Source of the DNA: CAYINU01 sp964364855
GTDB taxonomy: Bacteria > Margulisbacteria > Marinamargulisbacteria > CAYINU01
Length of the DNA: 64,000 bases
Assembly (NCBI GenBank): GCA_964364855.1
Contig: CAYINU010000001.1
Coordinates: 1-64,000, forward strand
Reading direction: 5' to 3'
Shown here one piece after another: positions 36,032 to 44,699 of the stretch. Within the stretch, counting starts at the first letter, position 1, and each line of letters starts with the position of its first letter. Under the pieces are notes generated by a model. It did no database searches. It was not told the origin of the DNA and was given only the letters and a program-made list of their open reading frames with translations. A program made the translations under genes and the position numbers.

Positions 36032-36195
36032 AATCCGAAATTTTAGCATTTTTTCCTTATGCGCACTTGGTCGCAGCAGCAAGTGGATTGTTCTTTGCCG
36101 TTTTTGTAGGCGCCATATTGTGGATTTTTCGGCCAAGAAGCGCCTCTTTTTACACCTATATGAGCGAATTGCCTTTTACCGAGGATGCCAAATGA
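36028..36195 (+). CDS. ccoQ: cbb3 oxidase small subunit CcoQ
   Basis: A 55-residue single-helix protein (LVAAASGLFFAVFVGAILWI) between the fused subunit and CcoP, overlapping both by ATGA. AAGGAGG lies before its ATG at 36028. The position and the short tail (FRPRSASFYTYMSELPFTED) fit CcoQ, which stabilises the complex in some species. The assignment rests on position, size and topology, since CcoQ is poorly conserved. Confidence 0.85.
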   Translation: MKSEILAFFPYAHLVAAASGLFFAVFVGAILWIFRPRSASFYTYMSELPFTEDAK

Positions 36196-36770
36196 ACCAA
36201 GATGATCCCATCAAAAATGACATCTTGCTGGATCACGACTATGACGGCATTCAGGAGTTGGACAATCCACTCCCGCGATGGTGGGTCTATCTGTTTTACC
36301 TCACGATTGCGTTTGCCGTGGGGTATGTGGGGTACTATTGCTTTGGCCCTGGAAAGTCTTCTTTGGAAACCTTTCAGGCCGACCTTGCCCAAGTCCAAGG
36401 AAAGCCGGTTCCGACGGACTCGGCCGATCAAGTTGAGGAGGCGCTAGAAAAAAAAGCCCACGATCCTCAAGCGCTGGCGGCCGGTGCGGCCTTGTTTACT
36501 GCCAAATGTGCGCCATGTCACAACCAGCAAGGACAAGGGTTAATCGGTCCCAATCTGACCGATGCATACTGGATACATGGCAAAGGGACGTTGGGTGACA
36601 TCTATACGGCGGTTTCTGATGGTGTGCCTGCAAAAGGGATGTTGGCGTGGAAGACGTTGATCAAACCCGAAGAGATCCAAAACATTGTCGTCTATGTCAA
36701 GTTGCTCCGTGGTAGTCACCCCGACAACCCCAAAGCTCCAGAGGGAGAGAAGGTGGATGGGGATGACTGA
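36192..36770 (+). CDS. ccoP: cbb3 oxidase subunit CcoP, single haem c
   Basis: A 192-residue CcoP. The N-terminal signature HDYDGIQELDNPLPRWWVYLFYLTIAFAVGYVGYYCF is diagnostic for the anchor helix, followed by one cytochrome c domain with KCAPCHNQQGQGLIGPNLTD (CxxCH) and a distal Met in GVPAKGMLAWKTLI. Typical CcoP has two CxxCH motifs in about 300 residues; only one is present here, without signs of truncation. Electrons would then pass through a shorter chain. The ATG at 36192 overlaps the ccoQ stop; upstream frame is just ccoNO in another frame. It overlaps the start of ccoG. Confidence 0.93.
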   Translation: MNQDDPIKNDILLDHDYDGIQELDNPLPRWWVYLFYLTIAFAVGYVGYYCFGPGKSSLETFQADLAQVQGKPVPTDSADQVEEALEKKAHDPQALAAGAALFTAKCAPCHNQQGQGLIGPNLTDAYWIHGKGTLGDIYTAVSDGVPAKGMLAWKTLIKPEEIQNIVVYVKLLRGSHPDNPKAPEGEKVDGDD

Positions 36771-38163
36771 TGAGGGACCCCATTCGTTTGAACTACCCCA
36801 AGATCGCCTCGCCACCACCACTGCCTCTGGACAGCGTGTTTATCTTTACCCGGCCTTTGTAAAAGGGTTTTTTAGAACGCGGCGACGGTGGTTGTCAGGC
36901 ATATTAGTTGCCTTTTTTATGCTGACGGGATGGGTCAAAATTGACGGCGTCCCACTGTTTTGGATGGATTTAATCCATCGCAAATTTACGCTGTTTATGT
37001 GGACATTTTGGGCCGACGAGGTTCCACTGCTCGTACTTGTGTTGCTCACGGCGGTGCTATCAATTGGGGTAATAACGTTGCTTTTTGGGCGGATCTGGTG
37101 CGGGTGGGCCTGTCCTCAAAGCGTGTTTATCGATATGGTATTTCGCCCCATCGAACAATGGTTTGAGGGAAATGGCGTTGCACAACGGCGATTTAACGCA
37201 AAGCCTTGGACGTTGGAAAAGGGCCTTAAAAAGGTGGGGAAATGGACGGTGTTCTTGGCCATCGCGCTGGTTTTGGCCCACTGTTTTCTGGTTTATTTCG
37301 TGGGACGAGATCAATTGTTATGGATGGTCAGACAGGCGCCATGGCAGAACCCGGCTCCGTTTGGGATTATTCTGTTTGCGACCGCGTTGGTGTTATTTGA
37401 TTTTGGATGGTTTCGGGAGCAGTTTTGTATCATTGCGTGTCCCTACGGCCGCTTGCAATCCGTATTGATGGATAGTGACTCCCGCATCGTGGCTTACGAT
37501 TACAATCGGCGCGATTGCATCAACTGCTACCGATGTGTGCAGGTGTGTCCGACCGGTATTGATATTCGCCGTGGTCTGCAGATGGAATGCATCATGTGCA
37601 CGTCCTGCATCGATGCATGTGATCAAGTCATGAAAAAGATAAACAAGCCGCCTCGTCTGGTTCGGTATACCTCCGAGGCAGAACTGGCAGGACGACCGTC
37701 CCATTTTCTGAGGATTCGATTGTTACTGTATGTGGGGCTTTTGGCACTGTCGATCGGAATGCTGGCCTATTTTACAGCGGTTAGAGACCCGTTTATGGTC
37801 ACCGTTCGGCGGGGACCCGTTCCGTATCAGATTGTCACGACTGGGCACACGCGCGAAATTGCAAATCATTTCAAATTGAATCTGGTCAACCATCGCTTGT
37901 CTTTGGCACAGGTGAGAATCGGACTTTCAGATGACAGGGATCAACCCCTTCGGATGGTAACGCCGACTCCGGTGGTTTTGGTGCCTCCGGGTCGCACGGT
38001 TGCGTCAGACGTCTTTTTGTTTTTTGAATCCGAGAGCTTGCGTGACGCCGTGCAAGTCCCCTTGCAAATTACCTTTTCTCATCCGGAGTCCGGCATAACG
38101 GATACAACACGCGTGATCGTTTCATTGATGGATCCCACGGACAAAAGCGTATTTACCCCATGA
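36757..38163 (+). CDS. ccoG: cbb3 oxidase assembly ferredoxin CcoG (FixG/RdxA)
   Basis: A 468-residue membrane iron-sulfur protein. Helices near 40-60, 85-110, 160-180, 195-215 and 340-360 surround the motifs RIWCGWACPQSVFIDMVFRPIEQW, FREQFCIIACPYGRLQSVLMD and two ferredoxin clusters CINCYRCVQVCPTG and CIMCTSCIDACD. An Ig-like periplasmic C-terminal domain follows. CcoG reduces Cu(II) to Cu(I) for insertion into cbb3 oxidase in studied species. The ATG at 36757 lies within the last codons of ccoP and has AGAAGG just before; 36763 is an alternative. Confidence 0.94.
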   Translation: MGMTDEGPHSFELPQDRLATTTASGQRVYLYPAFVKGFFRTRRRWLSGILVAFFMLTGWVKIDGVPLFWMDLIHRKFTLFMWTFWADEVPLLVLVLLTAVLSIGVITLLFGRIWCGWACPQSVFIDMVFRPIEQWFEGNGVAQRRFNAKPWTLEKGLKKVGKWTVFLAIALVLAHCFLVYFVGRDQLLWMVRQAPWQNPAPFGIILFATALVLFDFGWFREQFCIIACPYGRLQSVLMDSDSRIVAYDYNRRDCINCYRCVQVCPTGIDIRRGLQMECIMCTSCIDACDQVMKKINKPPRLVRYTSEAELAGRPSHFLRIRLLLYVGLLALSIGMLAYFTAVRDPFMVTVRRGPVPYQIVTTGHTREIANHFKLNLVNHRLSLAQVRIGLSDDRDQPLRMVTPTPVVLVPPGRTVASDVFLFFESESLRDAVQVPLQITFSHPESGITDTTRVIVSLMDPTDKSVFTP

Positions 38164-38822
38164 TTCAACTGGGTCTGATTCCACTGTTGGGGACGACGTT
38201 AATCGCCAGCCTGTTGGGTAGTTGGCACTGCGCCGGGATGTGTGGTGGATTGGTGGGGGCGGTGTCCAGGACGCCCGCGGAACAGGCCAGCTATCATGCG
38301 GGACGTATCGTGATGTACGGGATATTGGGCGGATTGGCAGGAGCTATTGCTGGCTTTTTTTTGGATGCCGACTGGTCGCTTTTGAGATGGGGAGCGGCCC
38401 TTTTTTTGGGTATGTCGCTGGTGGGAATGGGGCTTTCCAAACTGTTTTCCGGCGGACACGTGGGGCCTTCGCTTTGGATCGCGCGATGGATGGGTCGCTG
38501 GATCCAGCCCCTGGGCCGATGGACACGCTTTCACCCTGTTCTGGGGCGGGTACTGTTGGGAGGTGCGTCTGCATTTTTGCCTTGCGGTTGGCTGTATGGG
38601 TTTGTTGTCATTGCCGGGACAACCGGGCGCGTCTGGAGTGGCGTACTCGTCATGCTGGTGTTCGGATTGGGGACGCTACCGGCGCTACATGCAACGAGTT
38701 GGGCATTGGGTCGTGTTCGACGTGCAGCAAAACCGACGGCAAACATGGCGACAGCGGTGCTGATGGTCGTGATGGGACTTGTGACTTTAGGCCTTCATTT
38801 TTTGCCGATGCCTTGTCACTAA
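38160..38822 (+). CDS. TauE/DsbD-like membrane protein of the cbb3 locus
   Basis: A 220-residue protein with six predicted helices and the motif GSWHCAGMCGGLVGAV near residue 20, typical of the sulfite-exporter-like proteins that accompany cbb3 genes. A second motif FLPCGWLYGFVVIAGTTG lies near 140. The paired Cys within helices suggests metal or electron transfer, and family members are linked to copper supply for oxidases. It overlaps the ccoG stop by ATGA and ends the plus-strand operon two bases before the convergent fadE stop. The precise role is inferred from context. Confidence 0.83.
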   Translation: MIQLGLIPLLGTTLIASLLGSWHCAGMCGGLVGAVSRTPAEQASYHAGRIVMYGILGGLAGAIAGFFLDADWSLLRWGAALFLGMSLVGMGLSKLFSGGHVGPSLWIARWMGRWIQPLGRWTRFHPVLGRVLLGGASAFLPCGWLYGFVVIAGTTGRVWSGVLVMLVFGLGTLPALHATSWALGRVRRAAKPTANMATAVLMVVMGLVTLGLHFLPMPCH

Positions 38823-38823
38823 A

Positions 38824-41238
38824 TTAGACGCTCCGTTTCAGGTATTGCTCTTGCGTGAAGCTATCGACTTGGATCGCATCCAGGCGAAGTCTTTCGGCTT
38901 CCCGGAACTGATGGGCTTGGGCGGCGGTAATAATCTGTTTCTCTACGGCCAGATCCACCAGCTGTAACAGCTCCCGTTTCGGCAACAGCCGCTTTTTGAT
39001 GGCCTTACTCAGCGTGTGGGCAATAGGGGATGCCAATACGACGGCTTCAAAAGCCAAATCCAAACGCCTCAGGGCATCGGACGAATCCCCAGACAGATAA
39101 AGGCCTGCGGTGAGCCGATCCCGCATACCGCCCGGGGTTTGGATCACCTGCGCCAGGCGCTGTTGCAGCCGGTCTGTGGGCGCCGTTCCGATGGCATTTA
39201 AGCGCGCATAAGGCCCTACTAGGTAGCGAAATAGACCACCCAAATTCTCAAACAAGCCCTCAAATGCGACTTGAATGCGGTAAAAAGCCGTCTGCAATCC
39301 CCATTGGGCAAACGGCAGATCGTCATGTCGTTTGCCTTCTGACTCAAATCGACAGAGCACCGCTGACGCAAAATACATCCACGACAAGATATCGCCCAGC
39401 CGCGCCGTGATCATTTCTTTGCGTTTCAGATCTCCGCCAAACCGTACCATGGCGATTTCGGAAAAGCATGCGAAACTGGCCGACGCCCACATCAGACGGC
39501 GTTTGTACCGTGCGATCGGTGTTCCGATGTATCCGGTGAGGTACCCGCGAGTGAGGCTGAGTAACACACTTCGAACCGCAACTTGAAGGCCATGGCCGAC
39601 ATGTCCCCAAAACGCACGGTCAAACCCTTTGACATCTCCGGTTTGAATGGATTTGATTTCGGTATACGCATAAGGATGGCAGCGCAAGGCGCCTTGGCCG
39701 AAGATGATTAAAGACCGAGTTAAGATATTGGCCCCTTCCACTGTGATGCCAATCGGGACAGCTTTGTACCCATTGGCCAGTACATTTCGAGGCCCACGGC
39801 TGATACCCGCACCCCCCGAAATATCCATGCCGTGATTAAGGATATTTCGAAAACTTTCGGTGAAATGGTATTTTGCAATGGCTGTGACGACACTGGGTTT
39901 GGATCCTTTATCAATAGCACCGCAAGTGTATCGGCGTGCCGCTTCCAATAGGTAAGCATACCCCGCAATCTCGGCCAGTTTGTCTTGAATGGCTTCAAAT
40001 TTGCCGATCGAAAGGCCGAATTGGCTCCGAACGGTGCCGAAGGCCGAAGCAAAACGGGTCACCAATTGCGTGCCGCCGGTGCAATTGGCCGGCAACGAAA
40101 TGCCTCGCCCCGCAGCCAGGCTTTCCATCAGCATGCGCCACCCTTCGCCGGCATAGGCGGGACCGCCGATAATGGTGTCGATGGAAACCACGACGTCTTT
40201 CCCCCATAGCGGACTGTTGTAAAATGGCACATCCAGCGGATCGTGGCGGTGGGAATGGTCGATACCCGGCGTGCGAGCGGGAATAAGCGCACATGTAATG
40301 CCAGGCTCAGGTCCTTTCCCCAAGAAGTTTTCGGGGTCAAACAGCTGAAAGGCCAGTCCGATGAGGGTGGCTTTGGAGCCGAGGGTGATCCATCGCTTTT
40401 CCCAGTTGAGTTTCAAATACAATTGGTTATCTGATCCGCGGAAAACGACGCCATGGGACCGGATACTACCTGCGTCAGACCCAGCCGTGGGTTCGGTTAA
40501 GGCAAAGCAGGGGATCTCTTCCCCTGTGGCCAATCGGGGCAGGTAATGGTTTTTTTGTGCGTCGGTGCCGTAGTGGATGATCAATTCGGCCGGACCCAAA
40601 GAATTGGGGACCATCACGGTGATCCCCAGCGCGGAACTCCGGGCACTGAGTTTGGCCACCACCGCACTATTGGCCAAGGCCGATAGCCCCAGCCCGCCAT
40701 AGGATTTCGGGATAATCATGCCAAACAACCGTTGTTCTTTGATATAGGCCCATGCCTTTTCCGGCAAATCGCGTTTTTGATTGACCTCCCAATCGTCCAC
40801 CATGGCACACAAGGTGGCGACCGGGCCATCCAAGAAGGTTTTTTCCTCAGGCGTCAATTCGGGATAATTGCCATGAAGGAGTTTGTCCATATGGGGCTTT
40901 CCGGAAAATAGTTCGGCGTCCATCCACACCGTTCCCGCTTCCAAGGCAATACGCTCCGTTTGGGAGACCGTGGGGAAAATGCGCAAGGCCTGTAACAGTT
41001 TCATCAAGGGAGTACTAACGATCGATTGGCGCAGGGGACGGATAACAAAAATTAACAACACAAAGGTACTGACTATTCCGACCCATGGTGGCATTCCGAT
41101 GAGCCAAAGCAATCCCAATATCCATGCCGCCCACAACACAAAGGGGGCGCCAAAGTAGGCCAGTGCCAAAGGAAGCGCAATAAGCAATAGCGACTGAATC
41201 AGAGGCCGAAACAAGTAAAATCCACCATAAATCAACAT
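38824..41238 (-). CDS. fadE: Acyl-CoA dehydrogenase FadE
   Basis: An 804-residue protein of the long FadE class. Hydrophobic helices fill the first ~70 residues. The dehydrogenase domain has GMIIPKSYGGLGLSALANSAVVAKLSARS, the FAD/substrate loop FALTEPTAGSDAGSI, the mid-domain GGPAYAGEGWRMLMESLAAGRGISLPA, and MDISGGAGISRGPRNVLANGYKAVPIGITVEGANILTRSLIIFGQGALRCHPY. A FadE-specific C-terminal domain follows. It starts beta-oxidation by making trans-2-enoyl-CoA at the membrane. The ATG at 41238 is chosen because AGGAAAGG lies nine bases upstream. It ends the fad operon and meets the cbb3 operon head-on. Confidence 0.93.
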   Translation of the reverse strand: MLIYGGFYLFRPLIQSLLLIALPLALAYFGAPFVLWAAWILGLLWLIGMPPWVGIVSTFVLLIFVIRPLRQSIVSTPLMKLLQALRIFPTVSQTERIALEAGTVWMDAELFSGKPHMDKLLHGNYPELTPEEKTFLDGPVATLCAMVDDWEVNQKRDLPEKAWAYIKEQRLFGMIIPKSYGGLGLSALANSAVVAKLSARSSALGITVMVPNSLGPAELIIHYGTDAQKNHYLPRLATGEEIPCFALTEPTAGSDAGSIRSHGVVFRGSDNQLYLKLNWEKRWITLGSKATLIGLAFQLFDPENFLGKGPEPGITCALIPARTPGIDHSHRHDPLDVPFYNSPLWGKDVVVSIDTIIGGPAYAGEGWRMLMESLAAGRGISLPANCTGGTQLVTRFASAFGTVRSQFGLSIGKFEAIQDKLAEIAGYAYLLEAARRYTCGAIDKGSKPSVVTAIAKYHFTESFRNILNHGMDISGGAGISRGPRNVLANGYKAVPIGITVEGANILTRSLIIFGQGALRCHPYAYTEIKSIQTGDVKGFDRAFWGHVGHGLQVAVRSVLLSLTRGYLTGYIGTPIARYKRRLMWASASFACFSEIAMVRFGGDLKRKEMITARLGDILSWMYFASAVLCRFESEGKRHDDLPFAQWGLQTAFYRIQVAFEGLFENLGGLFRYLVGPYARLNAIGTAPTDRLQQRLAQVIQTPGGMRDRLTAGLYLSGDSSDALRRLDLAFEAVVLASPIAHTLSKAIKKRLLPKRELLQLVDLAVEKQIITAAQAHQFREAERLRLDAIQVDSFTQEQYLKRSV

Positions 41239-41253
41239 GCGATACATCCTTTC

Positions 41254-43410
41254 CTACAGAGGTTCTTTAAAAAATGTGTGGTTATTTTCGGCCATTTCAA
41301 CCAACAGAGAGGCGGGTTCGAAACGCCGCCCATAGCGTTCGGATAGCTTCTGCAGGCGCTCGGTAATAATGGTCATGCTGGTTTGGTCTGCGTACCGGCA
41401 AAGACCACCGCGAAACGGCGGGAATCCCGTGCCCATGATCATGGCCATGTCCAGTTCTGCCGGACCGGCGACAACGTGTTCGGCCAGACACCGTGCGGCC
41501 TCGTTGACCATTATCAGCACCATGCGGTCCAAGCAATCATCCATTGAGGGGCGCGTTCCCGATTCGCGGCGATGGGCTTTTTGCCAGTCGGATACTGCTT
41601 TAAGCAATTCCGAGTTAGGGACTTTGGTGCCATGGCCATGGACGTAAAACCCCTTTCCGGATTTTTTCCCCAGCCAGTCCTTGTTTTCATGTAATTGCGT
41701 AAATATCGCAGGTACGGCCATGCGTTGTCCGTAGCCGGCCTCCAGGGATACGGCGACTTTGTAACCCACATCCAGCCCCACTTCATCAGCCAAAGCCAGC
41801 GGCCCGATGGGCATGCCAAATTGGGTCATCAGCCGATCCAGTGTCAACATATCCACACCTTCTTCGAGTAAATGGACTGCCTCGTTAACATAGGGAATCA
41901 AAATCCGGTTTACCAAAAAACCGGGCACATTTTTGACCCTGATCGGTGTTTTTTTCATCTGGCGGGCCAATTGCATGGTGGCTTCTACCACGCCGGGATC
42001 GGTTTTGTCCCCCGGTATCACCTCCACCAAGGGCATGCGGTGCACGGGGCTGAAAAAATGCATGCCCACAAACCGTTCCGGCCGGTTGAGCGCAGCGGCC
42101 ATTTCCGTAATCGACAATGAGGACGTGTTGGAGGCGATAATGGTGTCCGGCCTCACCACCTGTTCGAGCTCGGCAAGCGTGCCTTTTTTTACCGCCATGT
42201 TTTCCACAATGGCTTCGATGACGATATCTGCCAAACCAAAGCCGCTGTAATCGAGTGTGCCAGAAATATGGTTAAACTTGAGCAGCGCCTCAGGCGGGGA
42301 GAGTTTTTTCCTCTCCACCCCTTTTTGGTACAAATTTTCAGCGGCAGCCAATCCGCGCCCCACATTTTCCCAATTGAGGTCTTTGAGCCGTACGTCTAGT
42401 TCGGCATTGCTCAGTGCCCAGGCAATCCCTCCGCCCATCAAACCGGCTCCCAACACAGCCGAGTGGGTTAACGGCCACGGTTTCGGCGATACGTGCGATG
42501 GCTTTTTGAGTTGTTCTTGCACAAAGAACAAATGGGTCAGATTTTGACATATTTTTGAAATGACCAGATCGGCAAAGGCTTTGGCCTCAACGGCCAGTCC
42601 TTTTTGCAGGGGAATGCCGTAGGTGGATTTCACGACGGCCAAGGCTTTTAGCGGTGCGGGGTAGTGGCCTTGGGTTTTTTGCCTGACTTGCTGGTGGGCG
42701 ATGCGGGAGACGATTTCCCGTCCGGCGGGGTTGGATTCTAAAAATCGCGTCGATATCGGACGTGCATGACGGGAGGCCAGTACTTTTTTGCGGCCGGTCT
42801 CTGAATGAATATGTTGGATAAATTTGCGAGTCAGGTCCGCCAAAAATCCTTGAGGGTATAAGGCATCGGCCAGGTGCAAACGCAGGGCTTTTTTGGCGTT
42901 TATCGCTTGGCCGGTCAAGATCAATTCCAGCGCCGCTTGAAACCCGATCAGTTTGGGTAGGCGCTGCGTACCACCAAAACCTGGTAAGATGCCCAGATTG
43001 ACCTCGGGTAGGCCCAGTTGCACCTTGGGGCCATCTGACACGATGCGATAAGTACATGCCAGAGCCAACTCCAACCCACCCCCCAAACATGGCCCATCAA
43101 TAACCGCTACGGTGGGATAGGGCAGCTCGGCCAATTGATTGAAAATAGTCTGGCCCATACTGGATTTGAATTGGCCTTCTTCGTGGGTGCGGATGGATTG
43201 AATCTCCGTGATGTCTGCGCCCGCAATAAATTGATTGGGTTTGCCACTGGAAATAACCAAGGCCTGCAGGGGTTTTTGAGACAGGATGTTTAGTAGATCG
43301 GATAACTCGGCCATCACCGATGAGGACAGCACATTGACCTTTTTGTCCGGCACGTCGATGTGCAACAGTCCGATCTCATCCGGTGTGGTTTCAAACGTCC
43401 ATGTGGACAT
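41254..43410 (-). CDS. fadJ: Multifunctional beta-oxidation enzyme (FadB/FadJ-like)
   Basis: A 718-residue fusion. The enoyl-CoA hydratase domain, residues ~1-190, has FIAGADITEI, VIDGPCLGGGLELALACTYRI and LPEVNLGILPGFGGTQRLPKLIG with the catalytic Glu pair. The 3-hydroxyacyl-CoA dehydrogenase part, ~310-718, has VLGAGLMGGGIAWALSNAELDVRLKD, ASNTSSLSITEMA, GMHFFSPVHRMPLVEVI with the catalytic His, and NVPGFLVNRIL. It converts enoyl-CoA to 3-ketoacyl-CoA. The ATG overlaps the thiolase TAA (TAATG). FadB and FadJ are hard to tell apart here; the pairing with a FadI-like thiolase favours FadJ. Confidence 0.92.
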   Translation of the reverse strand: MSTWTFETTPDEIGLLHIDVPDKKVNVLSSSVMAELSDLLNILSQKPLQALVISSGKPNQFIAGADITEIQSIRTHEEGQFKSSMGQTIFNQLAELPYPTVAVIDGPCLGGGLELALACTYRIVSDGPKVQLGLPEVNLGILPGFGGTQRLPKLIGFQAALELILTGQAINAKKALRLHLADALYPQGFLADLTRKFIQHIHSETGRKKVLASRHARPISTRFLESNPAGREIVSRIAHQQVRQKTQGHYPAPLKALAVVKSTYGIPLQKGLAVEAKAFADLVISKICQNLTHLFFVQEQLKKPSHVSPKPWPLTHSAVLGAGLMGGGIAWALSNAELDVRLKDLNWENVGRGLAAAENLYQKGVERKKLSPPEALLKFNHISGTLDYSGFGLADIVIEAIVENMAVKKGTLAELEQVVRPDTIIASNTSSLSITEMAAALNRPERFVGMHFFSPVHRMPLVEVIPGDKTDPGVVEATMQLARQMKKTPIRVKNVPGFLVNRILIPYVNEAVHLLEEGVDMLTLDRLMTQFGMPIGPLALADEVGLDVGYKVAVSLEAGYGQRMAVPAIFTQLHENKDWLGKKSGKGFYVHGHGTKVPNSELLKAVSDWQKAHRRESGTRPSMDDCLDRMVLIMVNEAARCLAEHVVAGPAELDMAMIMGTGFPPFRGGLCRYADQTSMTIITERLQKLSERYGRRFEPASLLVEMAENNHTFFKEPL

Positions 43411-44699
43411 TACGTGGCCTCCACAACAAAGGCCGCACCTTGTCCGCCACCCACGCACAATGTTGCCAGTCCCACCTGCTTGCCCGCGCGATGCAATTCT
43501 TTGGCCAGCGTAATCAGCAGGCGCGATCCCGTGGTGCCCACCGGATGGCCCAGGGCAATGGCGCCACCGTTCACATTGAGGATGTCCATATTTAAAGTCC
43601 CAAGTGGAGTGGATTGATTGAGGTGGGTTTTGGCAAATTCGGCGGAGCCAAAGGCTTTCTCACATGCCAAGATCTGCGCAGCAAAAGCCTCGTTTATTTC
43701 AATGCGCTCAAAATCTGACAGTTTCATGCCCGTTTTTTGCAGGACCTTGGCAGTCGCGTATAGAGGTCCAAGTCCCATTCGGCTAGGATCCAAACCTGCA
43801 TAGGCATAGGCCCGTAAAAAGGCCAGTGGCTTGTATCCCATCGCTTTGGCTTGAGATTCTTTCATGACCACCATTGCGGCAGCACCATCGGTGATGGGAC
43901 AACTATTTCCTACCGTGACCGTGCCGTTTTTGCGGTCAAAATAGGGAGGTAATTTGGCTAGTGCTTCCATCGTCTGATTTTCTCGAGGACCTTCGTCTTC
44001 GCGCAGGATCGCTTTAAAATCAGGGGGGATCGGAAAGGGCATCATTTCTTCTTGCAAGATACCGGCCTTGGTTGCCGCAATGGCCTTTTGGTGGCTCTTT
44101 AGAGCATAGTCGTCCTGCTGGATGCGGGTAATATGAAACTCTCGAGCCAAAATCTCAGCGGTCATACCCATAATCAATCCGCACACGGGATCGGTTAGCC
44201 CTTGGATGACGCCCACGACGGGCTTTAAAAACCGCAACCGAAAACCGGCCAGCACCCGCAATTTGTCACTGGTCGTTTTGGCCCGCCACAGCCGTTCGTA
44301 AAAAGCAGTCATCTCCGGGCCAAAAATCAAGGGAATATTCGACATCGATTCGGTGCCTCCGATCAGCATGATCTGGGCTTCGCCCGCGTGAATTTTATTC
44401 ATGGCCGTGGACACAGACTCCATCCCGGAAGCGCAGTTGCGGTGGACGGTGGCAGCTGGAACAGTTTGCGGCAAACCGGCCTTCAGCGTAATCACACGGG
44501 CGATATTGGCCGCATGGACCGGCTGGGCGACATTGCCTATGACGACTTCGTCAATTTGGTTGCCTTTGAGACCCGTGCGAATCAATACTTCACGTACGAC
44601 GACCGCGCCCAGGTCATCGGCTTGAACGGTTTTTAATTTGCCGCCGGCCTTAGAAAAGGGCGTTCGTAAACCATCGATGATGGCAATGCGTTCGTTCAT
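43410..44699 (-). CDS. fadI: 3-ketoacyl-CoA thiolase (FadA/FadI-like)
   Basis: A 429-residue thiolase. The nucleophilic Cys is in VHRNCASGMESVSTAM near residue 90, the catalytic His in NVNGGAIALGHPVGTTGSRLL, and the second Cys in LATLCVGGGQGAAFVVE. The NEAFAAQ motif is present (IEINEAFAAQILACEKAF). It cleaves 3-ketoacyl-CoA to acetyl-CoA and a shortened acyl-CoA. The length and the extended loop (GFRLRFLKPVVGVIQGLTDPVCGLIMG) fit FadI better than FadA. Its ATG overlaps the TGA of the acyl-CoA synthetase, which ends in the tandem repeats. Confidence 0.92.
   Translation of the reverse strand: MNERIAIIDGLRTPFSKAGGKLKTVQADDLGAVVVREVLIRTGLKGNQIDEVVIGNVAQPVHAANIARVITLKAGLPQTVPAATVHRNCASGMESVSTAMNKIHAGEAQIMLIGGTESMSNIPLIFGPEMTAFYERLWRAKTTSDKLRVLAGFRLRFLKPVVGVIQGLTDPVCGLIMGMTAEILAREFHITRIQQDDYALKSHQKAIAATKAGILQEEMMPFPIPPDFKAILREDEGPRENQTMEALAKLPPYFDRKNGTVTVGNSCPITDGAAAMVVMKESQAKAMGYKPLAFLRAYAYAGLDPSRMGLGPLYATAKVLQKTGMKLSDFERIEINEAFAAQILACEKAFGSAEFAKTHLNQSTPLGTLNMDILNVNGGAIALGHPVGTTGSRLLITLAKELHRAGKQVGLATLCVGGGQGAAFVVEAT

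Noticed and set aside
35985..36191. A longer CcoP with 69 extra N-terminal residues
   Set aside because: The extension reads through ccoNO and ccoQ in another frame. The conserved CcoP N-terminus begins at 36192.
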